From NCBI RefSeq assembly GCF_000219625.1, contig NC_018218.1:2232001-2296000 (forward strand): 64,000 nt of DNA. Reading direction: 5' to 3'. The position numbers and the translations under genes are program-made. This stretch comes from Zymoseptoria tritici IPO323. Lineage: Eukaryota; Ascomycota; Dothideomycetes; Mycosphaerellales; Mycosphaerellaceae. Positions 1-10,171 of the stretch are shown here, in pieces. A model generated the notes under the pieces. That model was not told the DNA's origin, did no database searches, and was given only the letters and a program-made list of their open reading frames with translations. The first letter of the stretch is position 1. The number at the start of each line of letters is the position of its first letter.

Positions 1-658
1 CTTGTCTCCGGATCTCTATGGCATCTACAGCCATGTGATCGTCCTTGCTTCACTTCTGGTGATCACGATCAGGTGTCGGAACCGACGATCTGTCAGACCG
101 CGGCAGGATGAGCATCAGGATCCTCGTCGTTCACCACCACACTGCTTTGTCTTCAGCTGTTCGCGCTGAAGTGACCAGTCGAACGAGCCCGACAACTTGA
201 GGTACGTATTCTCGGTTGCTTCGAAGATATGGATTCCTCAAGTCGCCCTCAAAGCATTTCTCGGACCACCGCTAATCTTCGACTTAGAGGAGGTCTGCAG
301 CTGATTTGGGTCGCTCGGTTGCTCTGAACATTCATCATGTTGGGGACTGCATGTGACGAACAGAGTGAGGCTGGAGCGAGAAAAGAACAGCACTAAGTGA
401 AGTTCAGATGATCTTATCGCGCTGACTTTCATATGCCATCGAATGGTCGTTGTCACGGCAGCTCGGCGTTTGTTTCGCTGCGCCGTCGTTGGCTACTTCT
501 TCACCTCTCTGAACAAACGACGACATAACACCAGCTTTCGACTACACACATTGGGACAGACACCCTCTCAACAAGCCTCACGAAGAAGTTACGTTTATGC
601 ACCGCAACACGCCTAGTCACAAGACTCTGCTTGGTTAGTAGTTCAGGACAAATATCCT
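1..658. other. Intergenic, no gene seen
   Basis: No reading frame in this stretch looks coding on either strand, and no splice-compatible exon set could be built. It may hold the flank of a gene to the left and the promoter of the gene starting at 659. Confidence 0.5.
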
Positions 659-1585
659 ATGGCTTGTCGAACAAGGTCGCCCCGAGTTGAACGCCGCGCG
701 TCATCCATATGCCCAAGCAGATGGACCACACATGCGCACGAACCGGTACGTATATGCAGATGTTACAGCCCGCTACATAGGCTACTAACATGTCTTCAGA
801 TGGGCCGCAGAACTGAGGTAGAAGAGGCTGCAGACATACTGCTCTCTCTTGTAGCAGCTAGTTCTGAGGAAGGCAACGAGTTACGCAACCCAAACGACTA
901 TGTAGATCGTACAGATCTAGCAGATTCAAACAAGTTAGGCAGGATTCGACAAAGCGAGAATACAGAGACAAGTACTATTAAGGATGTACATAAGAGCGCA
1001 AGCCCTACCGTACAGCTGAACTCGACAAGGCAGAGTAGGATGCGCACTCGGCCAAACATCGTAGGTAGTACCTTTTTTTTCTGTTTACTACTGCGCATTT
1101 TCTTAGTGTTACATATACACTGCTATACGGGTATCGTCTTTACTTTACTAATATTGCATACTTAGTCTACTACTGCTACTGCAGCTGCCGGTTCTAGCTC
1201 CTCCATCTCGTCCTTGGATGCAAGCAGTAGCCCGAACGACAAAGGCTATAAGCGCGCTTCAGAAGAGACGAACAAGACGTTGAAGGAACGGAAAAAGAGG
1301 AAGAACGATCGGCAAAACGAAAGGCGTGCGGAACAGGCAGCTGGGACATTTCAAAAAAGCAGTGAATGGGACCAGTACACTGAGGAGGAGATCCGGCTTC
1401 TCGCAAGAATTCTGCGACACCAAATCGACAGAAACCTGCGTGCTACGGACAAGGAAATGGGGAAACTGTTCCGAGAAAGCAGACCAAAAGGCAGCAAAGA
1501 GAGAACTGCTTCGGCAATCTCATCCTTTGTACATCGCCATGCCGATCTTAGAGCCCTGAGGAATGCCATGCGGGCTCGGCGCTGA
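659..1585 (+). CDS. Unknown basic/acidic protein, 3 exons
   Basis: Proposed exons 659-745, 800-1060 and 1166-1585 give 255 residues. Intron 1 has a GTACGT donor, a textbook CTAAC branch site and a CAG end. Intron 2 (GTAGGT...TTAG) contains a T-rich tract and joins in phase 0. The middle exon is acidic and polar (EEAADILLSL near its start). The last exon is strongly charged, with a Lys/Arg/Glu-rich helix followed by a stretch with regularly spaced Trp, Leu and Phe residues (WDQYTEEEIRLLARILRHQI) that resembles a Myb/SANT or other DNA-binding helical fold, although the diagnostic tryptophan pattern is incomplete. I do not recognise the family. The start could also be the ATG at 800, which begins the second exon. 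A nuclear role is only a guess from composition. Confidence 0.5.
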
Positions 1586-1877
1586 GAGCACGATCAATGA
1601 CCCGCGTCTTGCGGTGGATTGCTTAGGATGTCGTCGGTGGGAACGGGAGCTTGCTGTGTATCATGAGGCGTGGTGACATTGTGGGCACTCTTGTGTCAAT
1701 CGAAGCGAACAGCTGGAGGCAGGCTTTCACATGCAAATGGCGTTGGAAATAGAGCAAGTGCACTATCGCGAAACAAGCTAGCGCGCTTCATTACCAATCA
1801 GTCTAGCAGGTGAACATTGAGATGGAGCAACAATCAACATCTTCACGCAATTCTCTATTCAGACACGTATCGTAACC

Positions 1878-3092
1878 ATGCGGCTCCTCTCACTCCCGAC
1901 TGCGCTGCTGGCGCTCCTCGCCGCTCTCGATGTCTCTTCCGCGACCCACACGTCCAACTGGGCGGTGCTCGTGAGCACGTCGCGCTTCTGGTTCAACTAC
2001 CGACATCTGGCCAACACATTAAGCCTCTACAGAACAGTAAAGCGACTCGGCATTCCGGACAGCCAGATCATCCTCATGCTTCCAGATGACATGGCTTGCA
2101 ATCCGCGCAATTCATTTCCGGGGAGCGTTTTCAACGACAAGAGCCGACAATTGGACCTGTATGATGACAAGAGCACAATGGAGAACATGGCGGGCATGGG
2201 AGGAATTGAAGTGGACTACCGAGGGAATGAGGTGACAGTGGAGAACTTCATACGATTGTTGACCGATCGCTGGCCTGCGTCGCATCCCACATCCAAGCGG
2301 CTGATGACGGACGACCGATCCAATATCCTCATATACATGACTGGACACGGTGGAAACGAGTTCTTGAAGTTCCAGGACAGCGAAGAGATCAGTTCGTTTG
2401 ATCTAGCGGACGCCTTTGAGCAGATGTGGGAGAAGAAGCGATATCACGAGCTCCTATTCATGATCGACACGTGTCAAGCCAACACGATGTACCCTGCGTT
2501 CTACACGCCAAACATTATTGCTACTGGAAGTAGTGCCAAGGATCAGAGCTCGTACAGTCATCACGCGGATCAGGATGTGGGCGTGGCAGTCATCGACAGG
2601 TGGACATACTACAACCTGGAGTTCCTCGAGACAAGACTGAACAGTACCTCCGCGGATACCAGACTAGGGGAACTGTTTGATTCCTACACTTTCGAAAAAG
2701 TGCACAGTGATGCTGGAGTACGGTACGATTTATTCCCCGGCGGAGAGCCAGCAGTCAGGGACCGACGAGTGCTGGACTTCTTTGGGAGCGTGCAAGGAGT
2801 GGAGGTAGATGCATCACATGAGAATGCCAGCAATGATTGGAAGGCTGATCTGGAGGCACTCCGGAAGATCATGGAGAGGCAAAGAGCAGAGATGGCAGAT
2901 ATGAATGGGACGCAAAGTCTGCACGGCGACAAGAGAGCAGAGGCCACGCTCCAGGCGGGCCAGCCAGGCAAAATAGGTCTTGATATGGCACGGAAAAGTG
3001 AAGATTGGGTCAAAAAGATTGCCGGATTGGGGTCTTTGCTGGTTCTTGGTGGTGCTTGGGTTGTGTCGAATGTCCTCACGAGGACGAGCTGA
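1878..3092 (+). CDS. gpi8: GPI transamidase catalytic subunit Gpi8/PIG-K
   Basis: Single exon, 404 residues. This is the caspase-like C13 cysteine peptidase of the ER GPI transamidase, which cleaves the C-terminal signal of precursor proteins and joins them to a GPI anchor. Residues 1-22 form a signal peptide. The catalytic dyad is visible as His157 in TGHGG and Cys199 in DTCQA, the same numbers as the yeast enzyme from family knowledge. A hydrophobic segment near residues 380-400 is the single C-terminal membrane anchor, with a short basic/polar tail. The ATG at 1878 is chosen because it directly precedes the signal peptide. The partner subunit Gpi16/PIG-T is encoded 54 kb away at 57,044, on the same strand. 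Nothing in the protein looks damaged. Confidence 0.97.
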   Translation: MRLLSLPTALLALLAALDVSSATHTSNWAVLVSTSRFWFNYRHLANTLSLYRTVKRLGIPDSQIILMLPDDMACNPRNSFPGSVFNDKSRQLDLYDDKSTMENMAGMGGIEVDYRGNEVTVENFIRLLTDRWPASHPTSKRLMTDDRSNILIYMTGHGGNEFLKFQDSEEISSFDLADAFEQMWEKKRYHELLFMIDTCQANTMYPAFYTPNIIATGSSAKDQSSYSHHADQDVGVAVIDRWTYYNLEFLETRLNSTSADTRLGELFDSYTFEKVHSDAGVRYDLFPGGEPAVRDRRVLDFFGSVQGVEVDASHENASNDWKADLEALRKIMERQRAEMADMNGTQSLHGDKRAEATLQAGQPGKIGLDMARKSEDWVKKIAGLGSLLVLGGAWVVSNVLTRTS

Positions 3093-3587
3093 AAGGCGTT
3101 CGTCAGTCACATGCAAAGACTTACGGCGCTGCAGATGATGTTTTATATGATACTCTGTGATGCCATAAGAACCGTCGCTGCGGCGTAGAATGCAAAACTG
3201 CCTGCTCCAACGTTTCGTGACAACATTGCCAGCCTCGGTCAGGCCAAAGTCCGTGTAAACCCCGGATCTCAACTCCAACAACGATGACCGTGGTGGATTT
3301 CTTTTTGTCTATCATCCTCCGACGAGTACAGCGCATTGGTGTATTGAACAAACGAACACCAGCTGAATAGCCTTTGAATATCTGCTCTGGTTTCTCGAGA
3401 TTTGGCTCCACCGCATCGGTCCTCACGAATCGACACCTCCACCTCTCCTTGACCGTCAACTCCCGCAGACCGAAGCCCACCAAGTTACCGTCCCAACATC
3501 TACGACCGAGAAGAAGGTGGAACATACATTGCTACAGCTGAAGGGTTCTGGAGCCTGAATCGAGCAGACAACTATCACATCGCCAAA
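3093..3587. other. Intergenic, gpi8 to E2 gene
   Basis: About 0.5 kb between two plus-strand genes. It should hold the gpi8 3' UTR and the promoter and leader of the E2 gene. Open frames on the minus strand here extend antisense into gpi8 and look like shadows. Confidence 0.5.
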
Positions 3588-4250
3588 ATGGCCTCGCCAT
3601 CAACGCGGAACCTCAATTCGCCCCAGTCGAGTGCGGCGATCATCTTGGGACGACAGTTCAAGCAGATGCAAACAGACAAGGATATACCTGGAATCAGCTG
3701 TGGCTTAGTAGGAGAGAGCGTCTTCGAGTGGGAAGTCATGCTCATGTTGAGCGACGAGCAGGACAGCTTGTATGGAGGTGAGTGGAAGGAGGGCCGGGGG
3801 CAGAGTCTTATAAGTCTGTAAAGATGGACTACCCTCGATGCCCGGATGGCAGCATACTGGTGGGGAGCAAGCGCTGACACGAGGCCCTGTCCAGGAGGTA
3901 TCTTTCGAGCGAAGATGAAATTTCCCAACGACTACCCTCACGGCCCTCCTACGCTCAAGTTCGAGACACCCATCTTTCATCCGAATGTATACGAGAACGG
4001 CAACGTGTGTATCAGCATTCTGCATCCGCCAGAGGAAGACCAGTACGGCTACGAGTCTGCCTCAGAACGATGGTCGCCTGTGCAGACTCCAGAGACGATC
4101 CTCCTATCCGTAATCAGCATGCTGAGCAGTCCTAATGACGAGTCGCCTGCGAACATCGAGGCTGGAAAGCTTTGGAGAGAAGACAAGAAAGAGTTCAAGA
4201 AGAGAGTGAGGAAATGCGTTCGCGACTCGCAAGAGAACGCCTGGGATTGA
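3588..4250 (+). CDS. Ubiquitin-conjugating enzyme E2, UBE2G1/Ubc15 type
   Basis: Two exons, 3588-3777 and 3895-4250 (117 nt intron, GTGAGT...CCAG, phase 1), give 181 residues. It carries the complete UBC fold: the HPN motif at residues 92-94 and the active-site Cys102 in NVCISILH. The catalytic Cys is followed by the acidic insertion (PPEEDQYGYE) that marks the Ubc7/UBE2G branch. The C-terminal part (SPAN...WRED...FK..V..CVR.SQE) is closer to UBE2G1 and fission yeast Ubc15 than to UBE2G2/Ubc7, so assignment to the ERAD-specific Ubc7 should not be assumed. The enzyme accepts ubiquitin from E1 as a thioester and passes it on with an E3. The branch is inferred from remembered family features, without an alignment. 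Confidence 0.93.
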
Positions 4251-4529
4251 TATGAACGGACGATACCCCGGCGACGATCGACGTTCGGCCAACGCCGCTG
4301 CTGAATATACACATTTGCCAATGTATCGTGAACCATACTGATCATCTGCAATTCCTCACGAGCTTGTGGCAATCAACAGACACCGCGTCTCAACGACGCA
4401 CGATCATTCGTGTGAAGACTTGGAGATGAGGTGAATGGGCCACTTGCTATTGGTCCTGGCGTCGTGAGATTCGTGATTTATAGCCATAATGATGTCAGAC
4501 GCGTGCGATGAGTCCAGCGATATGTTCCC

Positions 4530-5806
4530 TCACTCCGCAGCAGCCTCGACCTTGCTTTTCTTGCCACTACCACCACTGATGGGATCATCTCCACTCGTTC
4601 GTTTGCGCTTGCCCTTAGCTGCGCTTCCGTTGCTTTTGCCACCTTTGACCCTGTATGTGCTGTCCGAGTCACCATTTCCTCGCCCGCGTTTCTTCGCGCT
4701 TACGGTCGCCACCGGATGGTCGTCCACGAAAGAAAGCTCATCGTCGTCTCCAAATCCTGCACTGGCAGCGCCCGGGCTGAATCCTTCCCTTGCCCGACCA
4801 ACAGCACGATCCCCCACTTGTTTAGCAAGATTCCGCTTGCCGGACCCTCCGCGACCAGTCGCTGGTTTGACCTCGGCCAGGCTCTCGTTGTCGTCAGCAT
4901 CCACTCCGGCGGCCGCTCCTTTGCCGTGCGCTCTCAGCCAGTTGTGCTGACTCTGCGGATTTTGGATCTCGAACAGTCGTTCGACCTCTCTCGGGGTTAG
5001 CTCAGCCCAGTGCTTGTCATCAGCGAAAGCACTGCCATCTTTTTGCATCTCCTGTGTTCGTGTGAGGCTCAGCTGGTCTCCACATTTGGCGTCTAAGCGC
5101 AGAAGGTATGCGTCTTCCTGCTCAGAAGTGAGAAATCCTGGCGGTTCCGGGCCAAGAACATCGTCAGGGAGGACGTCTCCATTCAGCTCCGGGCGTGTGT
5201 GTGGCACGCTTGATTCAAATTCTGCCAACGTCGGCACTCCCTGTGCTGCAAGTTTCTCCTCGATCTGTTCGCGAATCACATGCAGGTCCAAGTGCGGGAT
5301 CTGACCGCGCTGCACCGCTTGTGTGTATTCAACGAGCATTTCGTTGGCGGCTTGTGGAGTCACATCTTCAGGCACGACGCTGGGTATGGATGCAATGGTG
5401 GTGTGCTTCTTAGGCAGGGAGATGTTGTATCGGAGATCAGTCGGAAGTGCTGGGTTCTGGTTGAGATCGAGACAAAGCTCGAGAAGACCACTATCATCAT
5501 CTGTCAGAACTCGCGTCGCCAATCTGACCGGCCTTGCACTCACTCTAGCTCTTCCCGCAGTCGGCGCGCAATGCCCTCGAGTTTCTGCTCATCCTTGAAC
5601 ATCCTCTTGTTCTCCTCCAGCACGCCATCGAACTTGATCTTCATCTTGCGGTACTTCTTGCGCCATGATTTGTATTGAGGCCTTTTCAACGCTTCCAGCG
5701 ACTTCCCTCCTGTCGTCGCGTGAGATGCGGATGTGTCCTCGAAGGGATGTTGTGCTACTGTCGACTGTGCTTGTGTGGGCGTCGCATTGCCTTCCGAGTC
5801 GGACAT
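4530..5806 (-). CDS. iec3: Iec3-type subunit of INO80 chromatin remodeller
   Basis: Two exons on the minus strand, 5806-5544 and 5490-4530, give 407 residues. The 53 nt intron has a GTGAGT donor, a CTGAC branch site and a TAG end; splicing it restores the conserved junction REELDGLLELCLDLN, which neither frame has alone. The N-terminal third carries the Ino80_Iec3 domain (KSWRKKYRKMKIKFD, then a helical segment, then a DLRYN motif). The middle is polar and helical, and the C-terminus is a basic, Gly/Ser/Lys-rich tail with nuclear-localisation-like KRKR and KKSK clusters. From family knowledge it is an accessory subunit of the INO80 nucleosome remodeller, so it should act in the nucleus. It is divergent from nop13, with only 205 bp between the start codons. 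Confidence 0.9.
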
Positions 5807-6011
5807 GATGATGGCACTGATGAAGAAGGTCGATGATGTTCAATTTGGCAAGCAGCGAAGGTGATAAGGTACGGTCGGTGTGTAGGTCGCGGCGCAAGGT
5901 GATGTGATGTTGGCACCTCAGCCATGAGCACGCGGACCGCGCTCCGCCAAACTTTTGAGTAGATCTCGGCGAAATTTCGAGCTCTCGCATCCTCAGCCAA
6001 ACCACGCAACA
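5807..6011. promoter_or_regulatory. Shared divergent promoter, iec3/nop13
   Basis: These 205 bp separate the two divergent start codons at 5806 and 6012, so both core promoters and both leaders must fit here. No clear TATA box was found. Pairing of an INO80 subunit with a ribosome-biogenesis factor suggests shared growth-linked expression, which is inference. Confidence 0.6.
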
Positions 6012-7310
6012 ATGTCGAAATCGGAAATGTCCTCCTCGTCATCGCCGGAGCGGGAAGAGAAGAAGCGGAAGCGCACATCAGTCCCGAAGAACGACGCCGG
6101 CGAACTCGAGATTGATGTGAACCTACCCGAGCCACCGTCGAAGAAAGCGAAACGCAAGGAAAAGAAGCAGTCCAAGTCCAAGGCACCGAGGACCGAGAGC
6201 GTGAACACTGCTGAGGGTACGAACGAGACGGAAGATGCCACACCGAAGGCTGTGGTCAAGAGTGCGACATCCACAGAGCCAGTCAAGCGATCTGAGAATG
6301 GCATCTGGATCGGCAACTTGCCGTATTCAGTGAACAGAGAATCCTTGCAGGAATTTTTCCTCAATGCCGGCGGAATTGGTAGCACGGATATCATGCGCAT
6401 CAACATGCCGTTGAACGAGAGGAAGCAAAACAAAGGATTTGCCTATGTGGACTTCACATCACCGGCGGTTCTCGAAATTGCTCTTGCGCTCAGCGAGAAG
6501 CTGGTGAATGGCCGAGCATGCTTGATCAAAAATGCGAACTCGTTCGAAGGGAGACCAAAGGTATCGACGGAGGCAAAGGCCGCGGACGCAGCTGCAAAAG
6601 CGGCTGGGAAAGAGCCCACGAAGCGTGTCTTCGTTGGGAACTTGGGTTTTGAGGCGACGAGGGACGAGATCAATGAGCACTTCAGCCAAGCCGGACAGGT
6701 TGAGGATGTATTCTTGGCGACTTTCGAGGACAGCGGCAAATGTAAGGGTTTCGGATGGGTGACTTTCGCGGACATCGAGTCGGCGAGTCAAGCAGTCCGG
6801 GGCTTCATTTGGAAGAAGCAGGAAGAGGAAGATGGCGATGACGATGCTGGGTCGCACGTGGAGAATGATTCAGACGAGGAGGACAACAAACCGAAGCGCA
6901 AGCCGAAGAAGCCCATGAAATGGTTCATCAACCGCATTCATGGACGTGAGCTGCGCTGCGAATTTGCTGAGGACAAGCAGACTCGCTACAAGAAACGATA
7001 CGGCAAAGCTCCGCCAGCTACCACAGAGCAACGTGGTGGTGCCAGTCGGTATAACGAAGCCACAGCAGGCGAGGCGAGACGTGGAGAGGAGAACTTGCAA
7101 GACCTATTACGTGAAGCCCAAGATGCTGCACCAAAGAGGAGAGACCCGAAGATGAAAAAGATGAATAAGGATGAGCGGCAGGACGTCCGTCGTCAGAAGT
7201 TCGATGCTCGGAAGATTGCGCCTGGAAAAGCGCTTGCGAATGCAGAGAGGAGTTCGAAGGCATCGGGAGCAATTCCAAAGACCTCCGGTACCAAGAAGAC
7301 TTTCGATTAG
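6012..7310 (+). CDS. nop13: Nucleolar RNA-binding protein Nop13
   Basis: Single exon, 432 residues. The basic Lys-rich N-terminus (1-90) is followed by two RRM domains. RRM1 shows RNP2 IWIGNL at 98-103 and RNP1 KGFAYVDF at 141-148. RRM2 shows VFVGNL at 206-211 and KGFGWVTF at 245-252. RRM2 is interrupted by an acidic insertion around residues 270-295 before its last strand (RELRCEFAEDKQ), an arrangement typical of the Nop13 family. The C-terminus is Lys/Arg-rich. The protein is expected in the nucleolus, bound to pre-ribosomes. The ATG at 6012 is the first in the frame; the frame is open further upstream but has no ATG there. It is divergent from iec3. Confidence 0.92.
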   Translation: MSKSEMSSSSSPEREEKKRKRTSVPKNDAGELEIDVNLPEPPSKKAKRKEKKQSKSKAPRTESVNTAEGTNETEDATPKAVVKSATSTEPVKRSENGIWIGNLPYSVNRESLQEFFLNAGGIGSTDIMRINMPLNERKQNKGFAYVDFTSPAVLEIALALSEKLVNGRACLIKNANSFEGRPKVSTEAKAADAAAKAAGKEPTKRVFVGNLGFEATRDEINEHFSQAGQVEDVFLATFEDSGKCKGFGWVTFADIESASQAVRGFIWKKQEEEDGDDDAGSHVENDSDEEDNKPKRKPKKPMKWFINRIHGRELRCEFAEDKQTRYKKRYGKAPPATTEQRGGASRYNEATAGEARRGEENLQDLLREAQDAAPKRRDPKMKKMNKDERQDVRRQKFDARKIAPGKALANAERSSKASGAIPKTSGTKKTFD

Positions 7311-7397
7311 TTCGGCATATTCTCTATACCGAAGCAAAAGCTGATCGAGATGGTATGTAATGCACGATAAACGGCCACATCATCGTCCTCCGAAAGC

Positions 7398-7587
7398 TAC
7401 CTCCGTTGCTTGACTCAAACCGCACCACTCAGTACAGTCTGAGCCGGAGATCGAAAATGTTGTTGCTGTTGTAGCTCCTCCGGGCATCCCCCACGAAGAT
7501 GTCCCGATTTTCTCGCGCAGTCTGCATACTCTAGGCCACCAGAGTTCGACGCATGTGGTGCAGTTTGAGCGGGATCCCAGGAGGTAT
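7398..7587. mobile_element. Short TIR element (MITE-like), copy A
   Basis: A 190 bp segment bounded by imperfect inverted repeats of about 30 bp. The left end begins TACCTCCG and runs to CTCAAACCGCACCA; the right end, read in reverse, begins TACCTCC and runs to CTCAAACTGCACCA. It has no coding capacity. The same terminal sequence bounds copies B (20,465-20,603) and C (25,411-25,617). Both ends carry TA at the border, but a target duplication cannot be proved from one locus. It lies just downstream of nop13. Confidence 0.65.
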
Positions 7588-7703
7588 CTTGTTTGCTTCC
7601 ATCGATCGTGAAGCGAAGCCGATCAGACATGAGACGATGTCTTGAGCGGAGCTATTGGTCTCGCCCTGCCTTCATTCTGTGATCGAACACTCTGAACGCG
7701 ATC

Positions 7704-7997
7704 ATGGACTCTGAAAACGAAGCACTTTCCTCGTCCTCAGGAGAGGAGCTGGAGCCCACCTTTCCACGGCGGCTTCATGTGCGATTGATGTATCCTCGCT
7801 GCTGCAGCCAGTTCATCGACATTCACCAGTACCCCCGTCTGATCCTGGATGACTTGCAGGCAGGGAGAATGGAGGCTGTGGGCTGGCACGAGGAACAAAG
7901 CATACTGTACGCTTGGTGGGCGGAGCCTTGCCCTGCTTGTATAAGGATGTTGAGATCTGCGCTGGGAGGAGGACAAGGAAGAATGCTTATGCCATGA
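7704..7997 (+). CDS. Small hypothetical protein
   Basis: A 97-residue open frame starting at an ATG. The N-terminus is acidic and Ser-rich, the middle contains a Cys pair and several aromatic residues, and a PCPAC motif sits near residues 77-81. The two Cys clusters could bind metal or form a disulphide, but no family is recognised. There is no intron and no signal peptide. It lies alone between TIR copy A and the secreted protein gene at 8080-9156. It may be a real small gene or a chance frame. Confidence 0.35.
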   Translation: MDSENEALSSSSGEELEPTFPRRLHVRLMYPRCCSQFIDIHQYPRLILDDLQAGRMEAVGWHEEQSILYAWWAEPCPACIRMLRSALGGGQGRMLMP

Positions 7998-8079
7998 GCA
8001 GCGTGGGAGCCGAACATCACGGACGGAAATACATTTTGACACTAGACCTGCTTGGAAGGAATGATAAAACGACCCGCTA

Positions 8080-9156
8080 TTAAAACCAGCGCTTCACGTC
8101 CAACCAACTTTTCTCCTCCGTGAAATCTTCGTCCTCGCCGCTTGTAACCGAGCGCGTCACGAGATCAACCTTGTCCTCATCCTTTCCTTCCGTTGAAGCT
8201 TGTTGTTCCAGGGTACTGTGGTCGTATCCAGTAGGCTCGTCCTGAGTCTCGTAGTCGAAGTCATCATCATCATCGACCTCCGTCTCTTGATCACCACTCT
8301 CCGCGACGTATTGCTCCTTGAAGGGATCGTCCGCCGTACGCTTGGCATGGTGGATACGCTGATAACGAGCGGCATGATGAGGCTTCAGGCGCTGGAGCTT
8401 CTTACGAAGCCGAGCCGGTAGTGCAGCATCGCGGGCCGCTAGGTCGGCCGAGTCGTCATCTTCGTCTTCAGAACGCTTTGCTTGAACATGATGAGGCATC
8501 ATTCGCCCGAGCTTCTTTAAGATGTTCTTTGGAACGGCACCGGCGAGAACGCCATTGTCCAGAGCGGCGGCATCACGAACTCTGAGATCACTGTCGAGAG
8601 TGCCATCGCTCTCCTCCGCATCCTCTCCCTCATCCTCCTCGTCTCCCTCGTCCTCAATGGGCACAACTTGGCGTGCAATAAGCCCGTGGTCATACCCTTC
8701 GAGGCTGTAATCGATTAGATCTGTATCTGGGTTTGCGCCGCGGTTACGGGCGACTAGCTTGTGGTTGTAACCTTCCAGACTGTAGTCCACGTCGGCGGGA
8801 AGCTCGGAATCATCATCGTCTTCCTCAGTAACGTCTCGCTGAACAAGCTCAGCTTCTTCGTCTGCTTCTTCGTCCTCGTCTTCAACTTCGTCGTTCTCTT
8901 CTACAACGATCCCGTCGGTCTCTTCAGGATTGTCATCAGCATTTTCTGCGACGCTGCGGGCGACGAGCTCATGATCGTAACCGTCCAGGCTCACATCAAC
9001 ACTCTGCCCAAATTCCTTTTGAATGTCGGCTGCTTCATTCGCCAGTTCGGCGCGGGCAGCAAGGTGATGCTCAGTTTCCTGCGCAGTGACTGCACTGTTC
9101 GAGATTGCGAGAACGGCTACCGCCAATCCGGCATAGGTGAGAGCGCGGCTGTGCAT
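8080..9156 (-). CDS. Secreted acidic repeat protein with dibasic sites
   Basis: Single exon, 358 residues. Residues 1-25 are a clear signal peptide (cleavage near AVTA/QE). The mature part is very acidic but patterned. A 14-residue motif, D-x-SL(D/E)GY(D/N)H-x-L(V/I)AR, occurs at 54-67, 124-137 and 149-162, with a weaker echo (TGYDHS) at 309-314. Two Lys/Arg/His-rich stretches, about 205-228 and 246-273, share the pattern KKL.R..PHH and each ends in AKR. A further KR lies just before the C-terminal WF. KR is the site of the Golgi protease Kex2, so the protein looks like a pre-pro-protein able to release cationic peptides from acidic spacers; this is inference. The ATG at 9156 is used because it starts the signal peptide. 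Homology is unknown to me. Confidence 0.85.
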   Translation of the reverse strand: MHSRALTYAGLAVAVLAISNSAVTAQETEHHLAARAELANEAADIQKEFGQSVDVSLDGYDHELVARSVAENADDNPEETDGIVVEENDEVEDEDEEADEEAELVQRDVTEEDDDDSELPADVDYSLEGYNHKLVARNRGANPDTDLIDYSLEGYDHGLIARQVVPIEDEGDEEDEGEDAEESDGTLDSDLRVRDAAALDNGVLAGAVPKNILKKLGRMMPHHVQAKRSEDEDDDSADLAARDAALPARLRKKLQRLKPHHAARYQRIHHAKRTADDPFKEQYVAESGDQETEVDDDDDFDYETQDEPTGYDHSTLEQQASTEGKDEDKVDLVTRSVTSGEDEDFTEEKSWLDVKRWF

Positions 9157-10171
9157 TTTGGTCAAGGTGTTGACGAAGTGTGTAACGGGTTACTGTCAAT
9201 GATAAATATAGGGTCGTAATGTCGATCGCGATGCTTTGTATTCTTGAGATGAGGCAGGGAGAAATGAGGTAGTTTAATGAGAGTGCAGTGAACAAAGGCC
9301 CGTTTTCAGCCATTGTTTCTTTGACCTCATCAGATGTCATCAGATTGATTGGCATTTGACAATGTCACAGTACAAAGAGCCTGGGTGTGTGTCATCTGAC
9401 GCTGTAATGAACGGCGTCATGAGTAGGACAAAAGCACCTCGGGGTATGCTCAGTATGGCCACATAACGACTACCGGAGAGCTGGTCCCGGCGTGCTGGTA
9501 AGAGAGGAGTCAGAATTGCGAACGCATCGGTCATTCGGGGAGAACGTTCCCTTCGACATGCTTCCAGGTGAAGTCCAGCTGCGTCTGTCTCCGTCTCTAT
9601 TCCATACGCGACTTTGAGCGTAATGCATCGAGAGGAGGATGCGCCAGGTTACACCAGAATCGTAAGGCAGCCTTCTCGGTCTGTTCATATGCTGTGAGAT
9701 TTCATTAATGTTGGGAACCGTGGCTCGAGGAATCTTGGAATGTCCTTGTTGCACGAGGTCGAGTTGGTCGTGGATGAAAAGACGTACGTGCGCGTTTGGC
9801 GATGGAATAAGGTTAGACTACTAGCGGTATTATTATTGACGCTGCACCCTTGCTGACAGGAGTATCTGATTCCCACACTCTTCCGATGAACCTCGTCTCT
9901 GGCACGGTCGCTCGAGCGATATTCATACATCTTCAATCGCAACCCTTGCGCCGGGCGCATCCATCGATCTGTCGTTAACAAGGGAGATCTTCGGCAAGAG
10001 GGGGGCTGCTCTGGATCAGGTTGTCTGAGACACGCGGAAGCAACCACCTGCACCGTGTCACTCCAGCGCGCGGAGCACTTGAAACCCTCGTACACTCGCT
10101 TCCTACAGGCACCGGCTTGAGTCTACACACATTACACGCGCCTTGAGCGCTGAACGACAACAACATCCGCC
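9157..10171. other. Divergent intergenic, secreted protein/kinesin
   Basis: About 1 kb separates two divergent genes and should hold both promoters. A short direct repeat of CATCAGA is visible around 9325-9350. No open frame here looks coding. Confidence 0.5.
9201..9210 (-). promoter_or_regulatory. Candidate TATA box for the 8080-9156 gene
   Basis: On the minus strand this reads TATATTTATC, 45 nt before the start codon at 9156. Position and sequence fit a TATA element for a strongly expressed secreted protein. No experimental support. Confidence 0.35.

Noticed and set aside
2814..3525. Minus-strand frames over the gpi8 3' end
   Set aside because: Antisense shadows with no motif, overlapping one another in different frames.
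5491..5543. iec3 frameshift between two overlapping minus-strand frames
   Set aside because: A 53 nt intron with canonical sites joins them exactly at the conserved REELDGLLELC block, so no frameshift is needed.
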